From Salipiger bermudensis HTCC2601 (GTDB lineage Bacteria > Pseudomonadota > Alphaproteobacteria > Rhodobacterales > Rhodobacteraceae), in the NCBI RefSeq assembly GCF_000153725.1, contig NZ_DS022276.1, positions 3,807,591 through 3,871,590 on the forward strand: a DNA stretch of 64,000 bases, written 5' to 3'. The translations under genes were made by a program, and so were the position numbers. Below the pieces are notes generated by a model. It had not been told where the DNA came from, did not search any database, and saw nothing but the letters and a program-made list of their open reading frames with translations. Below, piece after piece: positions 44,819 to 54,600 of the stretch (position 1 is the first letter of the stretch; each line of letters starts with the position of its first letter).

Positions 44819-45277
44819 ATGACCCGCCTTCTGACCGCCGTCACCGCCCTATCGCTTGGCCTTTCGGGCGCCGCGATCGCACAGGATTACTCCGGCCAGC
44901 TGAAAGCCCGCCAGGGCCAGTTCCGCATCCTCGCGATCAACCTCGGCACATTGGGCGACATGGCCCAGGGCAAGACCGAGTACGATGCCGAGGCGGCGCA
45001 GGCAGCCGCCGACTCGCTGGTCGCTGTCTCGATGATCCACCAGGGGCCGCTGTGGCCCGAGGGCTCGTCCGAGATGGACATGGATGGCACCCGCGCCAAG
45101 GCCGAGATCTGGGACGACTGGGAAGATTTCGGCTCCAAATGGTCGGCGCTCGGCGAGGCCGCCACCGCCATGCAGACGGCGGCCGCCGGCGGCGCCGAGG
45201 CGATCGGGCCTGCGATGGGCGCTCTTGGCGGCGCCTGCAAGGCCTGCCACGACAGCTACCGCGCGCCGCGGAACTGA
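44819..45277 (+). CDS. Cytochrome c' (class II c-type cytochrome)
   Basis: A 152-residue periplasmic cytochrome. The signal peptide LTAVTALSLGLSGAAIA is cut before QDYSG. The heme site C140-KA-C143-H144 is near the C-terminus, as typical for the four-helix class II cytochromes c'. These bind NO or CO at the open heme face and protect against nitrosative stress. CAGGGAG lies about six bases before ATG 44819, which fits better than an in-frame ATG 45 bases upstream. A diheme cytochrome gene follows after 3 bp. Confidence 0.9.
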   Translation: MTRLLTAVTALSLGLSGAAIAQDYSGQLKARQGQFRILAINLGTLGDMAQGKTEYDAEAAQAAADSLVAVSMIHQGPLWPEGSSEMDMDGTRAKAEIWDDWEDFGSKWSALGEAATAMQTAAAGGAEAIGPAMGALGGACKACHDSYRAPRN

Positions 45278-45280
45278 TCC

Positions 45281-46180
45281 ATGCGCAAGGCGATCGGGAT
45301 CGTGGTCCTGGCGGCGATCGCCGCCGCCGGGGCCGGATGGGTGCTGACCGCGCCAAAGCGGCTGCCCGAGGCGCGCTTCACCGGCATGACCGGAGACCCC
45401 GCAGCGGGCGAGCGGGTCTTCACCGCCGCCGGCTGCGCCTCCTGTCACCATGCGCCCGACGCGTCGGGCGAGGACAAGCTGGTGCTGTCCGGCGGACAGC
45501 GCTTCGCCTCCGACTACGGCACCTTCGTGGCCCCCAACATCTCGCCAGATCCCGAGAACGGCATCGGCGACTGGGGCCTTGCGGACTTTGCCAACGCCGT
45601 GATGCGCGGCGTCTCGCCCTCGGGCCAGCATCTCTACCCGGCCTTCCCCTACACCGCCTACGCCCACATGCGCGACAAGGATGTGGTGGATCTCTGGGCC
45701 TACCTGCTGACACTGCCTGCCTCCGAAACGCCGAGCCCGCCCCACGAGGTCGGCTTCCCCTTCAACATCCGCCGCGGCGTGGGCGCGTGGAAGCTGCTCT
45801 ACATGAGCGACGACTGGGTGATGAGCGATGTGCCCGACGCGCAGCTAGAGCGCGGCCGCTATCTCGTCGAGGCGCTGGCCCATTGCGGCGAGTGCCACAC
45901 GCCCCGCGACGGGCTCGGCGGGCTCGACACCTCCGCCTGGCTCACCGGCGCGCCGAACCCCAATGGCAGGGGCTCGATCCCGGGCCTGACGCCAGACCGG
46001 CTCGACTGGGACGCGGGCTCCATCGCCTATTACCTCGAAAGCGGCTTCACCCCGGACTACGACAGTGCCGGCGGCCACATGGTGGCGGTGGTGGAGAACT
46101 TTGCGAAGCTGGACCCGGCCGACCGCGAGGCCGTCGCGGCCTATCTCAAGGCCCTGCCGGCCGGCGGGGCGATGGACTGA
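45281..46180 (+). CDS. Periplasmic diheme cytochrome c
   Basis: A 299-residue protein with an N-terminal signal/anchor (IGIVVLAAIAAAGAGWVL). It has two class I heme sites: C52-ASC-H56, and C202-GEC-H206 in LAHCGECHTPRDG. Axial methionines are likely in later GQHLYPAFPYTAYAHM and GGHMVAVV segments. The layout resembles cytochrome subunits of alcohol/aldehyde dehydrogenases (GMC or PQQ type), but no dehydrogenase is adjacent. It may pass electrons with the cytochrome c' upstream, with which it shares an operon. Confidence 0.88.
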   Translation: MRKAIGIVVLAAIAAAGAGWVLTAPKRLPEARFTGMTGDPAAGERVFTAAGCASCHHAPDASGEDKLVLSGGQRFASDYGTFVAPNISPDPENGIGDWGLADFANAVMRGVSPSGQHLYPAFPYTAYAHMRDKDVVDLWAYLLTLPASETPSPPHEVGFPFNIRRGVGAWKLLYMSDDWVMSDVPDAQLERGRYLVEALAHCGECHTPRDGLGGLDTSAWLTGAPNPNGRGSIPGLTPDRLDWDAGSIAYYLESGFTPDYDSAGGHMVAVVENFAKLDPADREAVAAYLKALPAGGAMD

Positions 46181-46223
46181 GCGCGGCACACCAGCCCTGA
46201 AACCACCTCCCGGCCGCACGCAC

Positions 46224-46349
46224 CGGCCTGCCTCCGGCGGGAGTATTTTTGACGAAGAGAAGCCAGGGGCGCAGCGCTCCTGGCTTCTTTGGTTCAAAAA
46301 TACCTCGGGGGTGAATTGGCGCACAGCGCCAAGAGGGGGCAGCGCCCCC
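46224..46349. repeat. Intergenic hairpin element, copy D (left arm of a 126-nt inverted repeat)
   Basis: The complete form of the element. It begins CGGCCTGCCTCCGGCGGGAG and has a long inverted repeat (GTATTTTTGACGAAGAGAAG against CTTCTTTGGTTCAAAAATAC). A middle hairpin TTGGCGC-ACA-GCGCCAA and the palindrome GGGGGCAGCGCCCCC follow. It is the reverse complement of copy F (60180-60305), with a single mismatch at 46279. It lies between convergent diheme cytochrome and der genes and could terminate both. Confidence 0.9.
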
Positions 46350-46390
46350 TGCACCAACAAAACAGCGCCGCGCAGCGGCACCGCTTGGTG

Positions 46391-47854
46391 TCAGCCTTTC
46401 TTCTTGCCGAGGTGTTTCTTCAGGGCGCCGGCGTTCTTCTCGCGACGGCCCTTGTAGGGGTTCTTGTCGCCCTGCCCGCGCATGTAGAGCCGGATCGGCG
46501 TGCCGGGCATGTCGAAGCTCTCGCGCAGGCCGTTCACGAGGTAGCGCGTGTAGCTGTCGGGCATGTCCTGCGGGCGCGAGCACATCACCACGAAGCCCGG
46601 CGGCCGGGTCTTGGCCTGGGTCATGTAGCGCAGCTTGATGCGGCGGCCCTGAGGCGCGGGCGGCGGGTGGCTCGACACCATGCCCTCGAGCCAGCGGTTG
46701 AGTTGGCCTGTGGAGATGCGACGGTTCCACACCTCCCACGCCTTCATGATCGCCGCCTGCAGCCGGTCGAGCCCGCGCCCGGTCTTGGCCGAGACGGTGA
46801 CCAGCGGCGCGCCGCGCAGCTGCGGCAGCAGCCGCTCGAAGGATTCCTTGAGGTCGCGCAGCTTCTCCTGCTTCTCGTCCTCGATGTCCCACTTGTTCAC
46901 CGCGATCACCACCGCGCGGCCCTCGCGCTCGGCAAGATCGGCGATGCGCAGGTCCTGCTGCTCGAAGGGGATCGCCGCGTCGAGCAGCACCACCACGACT
47001 TCGGCGAACTTGACCGCGCGAAGGCCGTCGGAGACCGACAGCTTCTCGAGCTTCTCCTGCACCCGCGCCTTCTTGCGCATGCCGGCGGTGTCGAAGATCC
47101 GCATCGGCACCCCGCCCCACTCGGTGCGCACCGAGATGGCGTCGCGGGTGATGCCGGCCTCGGGACCGGTCAGGAGACGCTCCTCGCCGATGATCTTGTT
47201 GACCAGCGTCGACTTGCCGGCGTTTGGACGGCCCACCACGGCGATCTGCAGCGGCTTCGTCGCGGTGATCTCCGGCAGCGACTCGTCGGCCTCCTCCGAG
47301 ACCTCCTCGTCGACGCTCACATCCGTTTCGGGCGCCTCCTCGGCGGCGCGCTCGGCAAAGCCGTCGGCCAGCGGCTGCAGCGCGCCGTAGAGGTCGGGCA
47401 TGCCCTCGCCATGCTCGGCAGAGATCCGCAACGGCTCGCCCAGACCCAGCGCGTAGGCCTCGAGCACCCCGGCATCCGCCGCCGAGCCCTCGGACTTGTT
47501 GGCCCCGAGGATCACGTGCTTGGCGCGCTTGCGCAGGATCTCGGCGAAGATCTCATCGGTCGGGGTCACGCCGACGCGGGCGTCGATCATGAACAGGCAG
47601 ACATCGGCCATGTCGACCGCGCGCTCGGTCAGGCGCCGCATGCGGCCCGGCAGGCTGTCATCGGTGGCATCCTCGAGCCCCGCGGTGTCGATCACCGTGA
47701 AGCGCAGGTCACCGAGCTTGCCCTCGCCCTCGCGCAGGTCGCGGGTCACGCCGGGCTGGTCGTCGACCAGGGCAAGGCGCCGGCCCACCAGCCGGTTGAA
47801 CAGCGTCGATTTCCCCACATTGGGGCGGCCCACGATGGCCAGCGAGAAGGTCAT
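46391..47854 (-). CDS. der: Ribosome biogenesis GTPase Der (EngA)
   Basis: A 487-residue protein with two GTPase domains and a C-terminal KH-like domain. P-loops are [16 protein letters not shown] (about 8-23) and [16 protein letters not shown] (about 212). G3 motifs are DTAGLEDA and DTAGMRKKA, and G4 motifs NKSE and NKWD. It acts in 50S assembly. The linker between the G domains (about 165-205) is acidic. It is the last gene of an operon with bamB and a YfgM-like gene. Confidence 0.96.
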   Translation of the reverse strand: MTFSLAIVGRPNVGKSTLFNRLVGRRLALVDDQPGVTRDLREGEGKLGDLRFTVIDTAGLEDATDDSLPGRMRRLTERAVDMADVCLFMIDARVGVTPTDEIFAEILRKRAKHVILGANKSEGSAADAGVLEAYALGLGEPLRISAEHGEGMPDLYGALQPLADGFAERAAEEAPETDVSVDEEVSEEADESLPEITATKPLQIAVVGRPNAGKSTLVNKIIGEERLLTGPEAGITRDAISVRTEWGGVPMRIFDTAGMRKKARVQEKLEKLSVSDGLRAVKFAEVVVVLLDAAIPFEQQDLRIADLAEREGRAVVIAVNKWDIEDEKQEKLRDLKESFERLLPQLRGAPLVTVSAKTGRGLDRLQAAIMKAWEVWNRRISTGQLNRWLEGMVSSHPPPAPQGRRIKLRYMTQAKTRPPGFVVMCSRPQDMPDSYTRYLVNGLRESFDMPGTPIRLYMRGQGDKNPYKGRREKNAGALKKHLGKKKG

Positions 47855-47959
47855 GTCCTGACTCCCAGATCACAAGCCGCCCCGATAGCGCATTTGCGGG
47901 CACGGCGAAAGGGGCGACGGATCGTCCCCGCGCGCCCCTGTCACGTTCGTCTTGCCAGC

Positions 47960-49291
47960 TCAGCGATAGCCGACCAGCTGGCCCTTCTTGGTCACCACGT
48001 AGAGCGTGCCGTTGGCGATCGCCGGCGCGGTGGTGGCGCCGCCGGCCACCTCGGTGGCGGCGATCAGCGCGCCGGAGGCCGGGTCGAAGCTGCGCAGCAG
48101 ACCGTCCGAGGAGGCCAGCACAAGCCGGCCCCCGGCCATCACCGGGCCGTAATGCGCGAAGGCGCTGTCACGGCGGCGCTGCGGCCGGCGCACCGGCTCG
48201 TAACCCGGCAGGTCGACAGCCCAGATCTGCGCCCCGCTGGCGGCGTCGAGCCGCACGAGCTGGTTCTTGTCCGAGACGAGGAACACCGAATCGCCAGCCG
48301 GCCAGACCGGCCCGCGGGCGCCCATGCGCGCGGTCCAGAGCCGTTCGCCATTGCCGAGGCCAAAGGCCACGACGCGGCCCGAATGGTTGCCCACATAGAC
48401 CCGGTCACCCGCGATCACCGGCCCGCCGGTGATGTCGCCGACCTGCGCCAGTGCCGAGCCGATGCGGCTGCCGACCACGTCGGCGCTCCACAGACGCATG
48501 CCGCCCTCTCGGAAGGCCGACTGCACCGCGCCGTTGCCGAAGGCGAAGATCACCGCCTTCTCGCTCAGGGCCGGCGCAGGCGCCCCGGCCACGTTGGTCG
48601 TGTTTTCCGGCGCGTCGATCTGCCAGCGGATGCGACCGCTCTCAGCCTCGAGCGCCCAGGCGCGGCTGTCGCCGGAGGTGAGGTAGACCAGCCCGCCGGC
48701 CGCCGTGGGCGCGCCGGTGGCGGTGTTGCCAAGGCGCTGTTCCCAGATCTCGGCACCGCTGGCGGCGTCGAGCGCGGTGAGGCGGCCATAACCCGAGGCG
48801 ACGTAGAGCCGCCCGTCGGCGACGGCGAGCCCGCCGCCCTGCGCCTGACCGGAGCGTTCGCGTGCGGGGACCATGCTTTTCTGCCAGAGAATCTGGCCGG
48901 CGCTGCTCACGGCGCTGACCAGATGCTCGGAATCCATCGTGTAGATCCGACCGCCCGAGACCACCGGGTCCACGTTGATGCGCTGGCGACGTCCGTCGCC
49001 TGCGCCGATATCGACCGAGAAGACCGGGGTCAGCGCGCGGTTCAGCGCCGCGTTGTCGACCCGCGCGAAGGGCGAGACCGGGCTTTGTGCCCAGCCGGCA
49101 TTGACGGTGCTGGCCGCGAGCGACAGCGCGCGGGAGGTGTTTGGCGGCGTGACCTCGGCCGGGCCGCCGTTCTGAAGCACCTCGCGGGTGCCGAAGCGCT
49201 CGCCGGGAAGGATGACCTCTGGCTCCGAGCAGGCCGACAGCATGGTCAGCCCGAGAAGCCCCGCCGTGATGGTGGTGATGCGCAAATCCAC
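47960..49291 (-). CDS. bamB: Outer-membrane assembly lipoprotein BamB-like (PQQ beta-propeller)
   Basis: A 443-residue lipoprotein with lipobox LSAC and an eight-bladed beta-propeller of PQQ-like repeats. Visible blades include VVSGGRIYTMDSEHLVSAV, LAVADGRLYVASGYGRLTAL, GGLVYLTSGDSRAWALEAES and VIAGDRVYVGNHSGRVVAFG. BamB is a scaffold of the Bam complex that inserts outer-membrane proteins. GTG start at 49291. The neighbouring YfgM-like gene and der form the conserved yfgM-bamB-der order known from E. coli. Confidence 0.93.
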   Translation of the reverse strand: MDLRITTITAGLLGLTMLSACSEPEVILPGERFGTREVLQNGGPAEVTPPNTSRALSLAASTVNAGWAQSPVSPFARVDNAALNRALTPVFSVDIGAGDGRRQRINVDPVVSGGRIYTMDSEHLVSAVSSAGQILWQKSMVPARERSGQAQGGGLAVADGRLYVASGYGRLTALDAASGAEIWEQRLGNTATGAPTAAGGLVYLTSGDSRAWALEAESGRIRWQIDAPENTTNVAGAPAPALSEKAVIFAFGNGAVQSAFREGGMRLWSADVVGSRIGSALAQVGDITGGPVIAGDRVYVGNHSGRVVAFGLGNGERLWTARMGARGPVWPAGDSVFLVSDKNQLVRLDAASGAQIWAVDLPGYEPVRRPQRRRDSAFAHYGPVMAGGRLVLASSDGLLRSFDPASGALIAATEVAGGATTAPAIANGTLYVVTKKGQLVGYR

Positions 49292-49363
49292 TGCCCCCGT
49301 CTTTCGCCTGTCACGCTTCGATCTGCCCGGCGCGCCGGTCAGACCCGTTGTGTTTGCACCGGT

Positions 49364-50020
49364 TTAGCTGGCATCCAGTGCGCCGCCAAGGGCGATGATC
49401 ATCTGTGAAGCGCGCTGGCGCAAGCCGGCGGTGGCCTCGGAATCCTCGACGATGCGACGCAGCCGCTCCTCGGCCGCGAGCCGGTCACCAGCCTCAATAT
49501 CGAGCAGCGCGAGCTGCTCTTCGGCCAGCAGGCGCAGCGGCTTGCCGGGGACGGCCAGCGACTCGAGCCCGGCGCGGCGCTCGTCGATCGACAGGCCGGA
49601 GCCGGCCTGGCTCATCGCCTTGTAGCTGGCGATCTCGCGGTAGATCTCGGGCACCTCGCCATTGGCAGCGACGGATTCGAGGCTCAGCGCAGCGGCCTCC
49701 ATGTCCTCGGCGCGGGCCGCCTCGGAGGCGGTCAGCATGGCGATCAGCGCCTCGGCGCCGGGCGTCGGCGCATCGATCTCGGATAGAGCGGCGACACGGG
49801 CCTGCGCCTCGTCGGCCTCGAGCGCGGCAAGGATCTCGTCGCCGAGCGCCTGTGCCGCCGAACGGCTCTGGGCGTTGCTGTACTCGCGCCACGCGGCCCC
49901 GCCGACCAGCAGGATGACCAGCAGCACGGCGATCCAGCCATAGCGCTTCATGGCGGCGAAGAGCCGGTCGCGGCGGACCTCTTCGGTGACTTCGTCGATG
50001 AAACTGTCGGGATTGCTCAA
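49364..50020 (-). CDS. YfgM-like membrane-anchored TPR protein
   Basis: A 218-residue protein beginning SNPDSFIDEVTEEVRRDRLF, with one transmembrane segment (YGWIAVLLVILLVGGAAW) and a periplasmic helical TPR-like domain. The start is the TTG at 50020, which has GTGAGG about seven bases upstream; no suitable ATG exists and the longer frame adds proline/arginine-rich shadow sequence. YfgM of E. coli works with SecYEG and PpiD in periplasmic folding. It leads the operon with bamB and der. Confidence 0.85.
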   Translation of the reverse strand: MSNPDSFIDEVTEEVRRDRLFAAMKRYGWIAVLLVILLVGGAAWREYSNAQSRSAAQALGDEILAALEADEAQARVAALSEIDAPTPGAEALIAMLTASEAARAEDMEAAALSLESVAANGEVPEIYREIASYKAMSQAGSGLSIDERRAGLESLAVPGKPLRLLAEEQLALLDIEAGDRLAAEERLRRIVEDSEATAGLRQRASQMIIALGGALDAS

Positions 50021-50280
50021 GGGCGGCCTCACAAGTCTTTGTCGGCCCCCTCTTACAGGCCCCGGAGGGCACTGCCAAGGCATCTCCGGATCCGCCGCCG
50101 GGACCGCGGCGGCGATCGCCCCGCGCCGCTTGATCGGGCGGGCCAAGGCGGGTAATCTGAACGGGTCAGTTCAGACCCGGGAACATTCAAGACCCGTTAT
50201 CGAAATGGTCGCATTGCGGCGGCACCGTTTCGCGTTATCCCTTGCCCCGTAGACCCGAGCCGAGTGGGAAGCCCCGAACC

Positions 50281-51606
50281 ATGCGTATCATTTCGATCCT
50301 GACGGCGCTCGTCGTGATGGCCGTGCTCTATGGCGTGGTGATCGAGCGCGATCGCCTGCTCGGTTTTGCCCGCGACATCGCCCCGGCGGAGAGCGCCGCC
50401 GCGTCCGACGGGCCCGCGTCCGCGGACGGCCCACAAGCGACGGACGTGACCGCGACTGATCCCGCTGCGGCATCGATGCCCTCCGAAGACGGGGCCGTCG
50501 CGGTCATTGCGCGGCACTCCACCGCGCAGGAGATCGACGACGCGGTGCTGCTGCGTGGCCAGAGTCAGGCCTTCCGCGAGGTCGACGTGCTCTCCGAGGC
50601 CACCGGCCGGGTGATCTCGGAGCCCCTGCCCAAGGGCAGCGCGGTCACGGCCGGGCAGTTGCTCTGCGAGCTTGATCCCGGCACCTCCGGCGCGTCGCTG
50701 GCCGAGGCCGAGGCAGCGCTTGCCGAGGCACAGGCGCAGCGCCCGCAGGTCGAAGCGCGCGTGCCCGAGGCGCAGGCAGCGCTGGCGCAGGCCGAGGCCC
50801 AGCTCGAAGAGGCGCAGATCACCCTGACCGCCGCCGAGAAACTGTCGGAGAGCGGCTACTCCTCGCGCACGACGCTGGCCTCGGCCCGCGCCGGGCAGCG
50901 CGCCGCCGAAGCCGGGGTGCGCAGCGCCGAGGCCGGGCTGAAATCCGCCGACAGCGGCATCGACAGCCTCGAGGCCCAGATCGAAAGCGCCCGCGCCGCC
51001 GTCGCCCGCGCCCGCACCGAGGTCGAGAACCTCTCGATCACCGCGCCCTTCGCCGGCGTGCTCGAGGACGACACCGCCGAGCTCGGCGCGCTGATGACCG
51101 TGGGCACGCGCTGCGCCACGGTGCTGCAGCTCGATCCGATCCGGTTGGTGGGCTACGTGCCCGAGGCCGATGTCTCCCGCGTGATCCCCGGAGCCAACGC
51201 CGGCGCGCGGCTGGTCGGCGAGCAGCAGGTGATGGGCAAGGTCACCTTCATCGCCCGCCGTGCCGACGAGACCACCCGCACCTTCCGCGTCGACATCACC
51301 CTGCCAAACCCGGATCTGGCGATCCGCGCCGGCCAGACCGCCGAGATCGCCATCGAAGCCGACGGCGCCATGGCGCATCTGCTGCCGCAATCGGCGCTCA
51401 CCCTCGACGATGACGGCAGGCTCGGCATTCGCTCGGTCGCCGCCGACGGCGCGGCGCAGTTCCTGCCGGTGAGCGTGCTGCGCGACACCCGCAGCGGCAT
51501 CTGGGTCTCGGGCCTGCCCGAGCGCGTCGACGTGATCACCGTGGGCCAGGAATACGTCACCGACGGCGTGCCTGTCCGGCCCAGCTTCGAGGAGGTCGTG
51601 CAGTGA
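50281..51606 (+). CDS. RND efflux periplasmic adaptor (HlyD/MFP family)
   Basis: A 441-residue membrane-fusion protein. An N-terminal anchor (IISILTALVVMAVLYGVVI) is followed by an Ala/Asp-rich linker. A lipoyl-like segment, GRVISEPLPKGSAVTAGQLL, flanks a long coiled coil rich in Ala/Glu/Gln (about 140-250). The beta-barrel and membrane-proximal domains follow (VENLSITAPFAGVLEDDTAELG, DVSRVIPGANAG). It links the inner-membrane pump to an outer-membrane channel. Its stop overlaps the pump gene start (GTGA). ATG 50281 is preferred over an upstream in-frame ATG at 50242. Confidence 0.9.
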   Translation: MRIISILTALVVMAVLYGVVIERDRLLGFARDIAPAESAAASDGPASADGPQATDVTATDPAAASMPSEDGAVAVIARHSTAQEIDDAVLLRGQSQAFREVDVLSEATGRVISEPLPKGSAVTAGQLLCELDPGTSGASLAEAEAALAEAQAQRPQVEARVPEAQAALAQAEAQLEEAQITLTAAEKLSESGYSSRTTLASARAGQRAAEAGVRSAEAGLKSADSGIDSLEAQIESARAAVARARTEVENLSITAPFAGVLEDDTAELGALMTVGTRCATVLQLDPIRLVGYVPEADVSRVIPGANAGARLVGEQQVMGKVTFIARRADETTRTFRVDITLPNPDLAIRAGQTAEIAIEADGAMAHLLPQSALTLDDDGRLGIRSVAADGAAQFLPVSVLRDTRSGIWVSGLPERVDVITVGQEYVTDGVPVRPSFEEVVQ

Positions 51607-54600
51607 CCGGCCTCGTCGACTGGGCCGCCGAGCGCGCCCGCATGGTGATGGCCTTCATCTTCCTGTCGCTGGTCGCCGGCGCCTATGCCTACGCCACGCT
51701 GCCCAAGGAGGGCGAGCCGGATATCGAGATCCCGGCGCTGTTCATCTCGGTCCCCTTCCCCGGCATCTCGGCCGAGGATGCCGAGAAGCTTCTGGTCAAG
51801 CCGATGGAGACCGAGCTGGCCGATCTCGACGGGCTCAAGACGCTCTCGGGCGTGGCCTCCGAGGGCTATGCCGGCGTGGCGCTCGAGTTCGAGTTCGGCT
51901 GGAACAAGTCCGAGACCATGGCCGACGTGCGCGACGCCATGAACACCGCCGAGGGCAGCTTTCCCGATGGTGCCGAGAGCTACTCGATCAACGAGATCAA
52001 CTTCTCGGAATTCCCCATCCTGATCATCTCGCTCACCGGCCCGGTGCCCGAGCGCACCATGGCGCAGGTGGTCAAGGACCTGCAGGACCGGGTCGAGGCG
52101 CTCGACTCGGTGCTCGAGGCGGGCATCGCCGGCAATCGCGACGAGATGGTCGAGGTGATCATCGACCCGCTGCGGCTCGAGAGCTACAACGTCACCGCCA
52201 GCGAGCTGATCAACGTGGTGCAGAACAACAACCTGCTGGTCGCCGCAGGCGAGGTCGAGACCGAGACCGGCGCCTTCTCGGTCAAGATCCCCTCGAGCTT
52301 CGACGAGCCGCGCGACATCTACGACCTGCCGGTGAAGGTCAATGGCGACCGGGTGGTGACGCTGGGCGAGCTGGCCACCATCAGCCTGACCTTCGAGGAT
52401 CGCGAAGGCACCGCGCGCTTCAACGGCGACAGCACGGTGGCGCTGCAGGTGGTCAAGCGCAAGGGGTTCAACCTGATCGACACGGCGACCGAGGTGCGCG
52501 CCGTCGTGGCACAGGCCGAGGCCGACTGGCCGCCCGAGCTGCGCGCCGCGGTCACGGTCTCGGCCAGCAATGACCAGAGCCGCATCGTCGACAGCATGGT
52601 CAAGCAGCTCGAGGGCTCGGTGCTGACCGCGATCGCGCTGGTGATGATCGTGGTGCTGGCGGCGCTCGGCACCCGCGCGGCGCTGCTGGTGGGCTTTGCG
52701 ATCCCGACGAGCTTCCTGCTCTGCTTCCTGCTGCTGCTCGGCATGGGCATCACGGTGTCGAACATCGTCATGTTCGGGCTGATCCTCGCGGTGGGGATGC
52801 TGGTCGACGGCGCCATCGTCGTCGTCGAGTACGCCGACAAGCGCATCGCGCAGGGAACCGGGCCGATGCACGCCTATGTCGAGGCAGCCAAGCGCATGTT
52901 CTGGCCGGTGGTGAGCTCGACCGCGACCACGCTCTGCGCCTTCCTGCCGATGCTGTTCTGGCCCGGCGTGGCGGGTCAGTTCATGGGCATGCTGCCGGTG
53001 ACGCTGATCTTCGTGCTCTCGGCCTCGCTGGTGGTGGCGCTGATCTACCTGCCGGTGATGGGCGGCGTCTCGGGGCGATTCTCGCGCGGGCTGCACCGCA
53101 AGGGCGCGCGGCTGCGCCGCCGCCTGCCGAACTGGTGGGCGCGCGCGGCACTGGTGCCGATGGCGCTGCTGGGCATGTTCGTGGGCGCCATGATGGTGCT
53201 GAACCCGGACTTCCTGTTCCATTCGCCCTTCACCGGCTACGGCGCGCGCCTGCCGGGCGTCGCGGTCTTCCTCGCCTTCGCGGTGATGGCATCGATCACG
53301 CTGGATGCCGCGCGCATCGAGCACCGGCGCAAGCGCATCAAGGCGCAGTACCGCCGCACGCCTTTCGGCTGGCTGATCCAGCTGATCACCGCCAACCCGG
53401 TGATGCCGGTGGTGACCATCGGCGCGGTGGTGTTCTTCGTGATCTCGGTCTTCGGCTATTACGGCGAGAACAACAACGGCACCCAGTTCTTCACCGAGAG
53501 CGAGCCCGAGCAGGCCATCGTCTACGTCCGCGCCCGCGGCAACCTCTCGCTGGCCGAGAAGGATGCGCTCGTCCGACGCGCCGAGCAAATCGTGCTGGCC
53601 CATCCCGGCATCGAGACCGCCTTCGCCTTCTCCGGCGATGGCGGGCTCAGCTCCAACACCGGCGGGGCCGAGCCACCCAAGGACACGATCGGGCAGATCC
53701 AGCTCGAGATCGTGCCGTGGGAGAACCGCCGCGACCGGCCCGAACTCGACGGCGATCTGGTGCTGGCCGAGCTGACCCAGGCGATGCGGGCCTTGCCCGG
53801 CATCCAGATCGAGATCCTCGACCTTGCCATGGGGCCGGCCTCGGCCAAGCCGGTGCACCTGCGGCTGAAATCCGACGATTGGGACGCTCTGCTCGCCGCC
53901 ACGGGGGCCGCGCGCGCGCAGTTCGACGCCATGGCCGGGCTGCGCCAGATCGAGGACACCCGCCCCCTGCCCGGCATCGACTGGCAGATCGATGTCGATG
54001 TCGAGAAGGCCGGCCGCTACGGCGCCGACGTGGCCACGGTGGGCGCCATGGTGCAGCTCGTCACCCGTGGGCTGACGCTCGACACCATGCGGGTCGACAG
54101 CTCGGACGAGGAGATCGACATCCGCGTGCGCCTGCCCGAGGCGGATCGGGTGCTCTCGACGCTGGACAGCCTCAAGGTGCGCACGCAGGACGGGCTGGTG
54201 CCGCTGTCGAATTTCATCACCCGCCAGCCGGTGGAGAAACTCGCCGAGATCAACCGCGTCGACCAGAAGCGCCATTTCGACATCAAGGCCGGGGTGCGCG
54301 AGGGGCTGGTGAAATTCGTGAGCGACGGCGCGACCGTCGGCTACGGGACAGAGGCCGCGTCCGGCCCCGGAGACCTCAGCCTGCGCGGCAACGCCTATGA
54401 TCTGACGCAGGTCGAGGGAGATGCCGACCCGGCGGCTCTGGCCGAAAACGGCGCGTTGCAGCTGGTGCCGGTTAATGCCAACGAGCGCATCGCGGCGCTG
54501 ACCGCGTGGCTCGAGACCGACCCGCTCCCGCAGGGGGTGAGCTGGGAATGGACCGGGGACCAGGAGGAGGAGGCCGACAGCCAGGCCTTCCTCAGCCAGG

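Noticed and set aside
46289-49408. A 1039-codon open frame antisense to der and bamB
   Set aside because: It crosses two complete conserved genes and a repeat element in the wrong strand, and the translation has no known domain.
51153-54275. A 1040-codon open frame antisense to the efflux pump genes
   Set aside because: High-GC antisense frames stay open by codon bias. The translation is rich in His/Arg/Gly with no recognisable domain, and the sense strand encodes clear adaptor and RND proteins.
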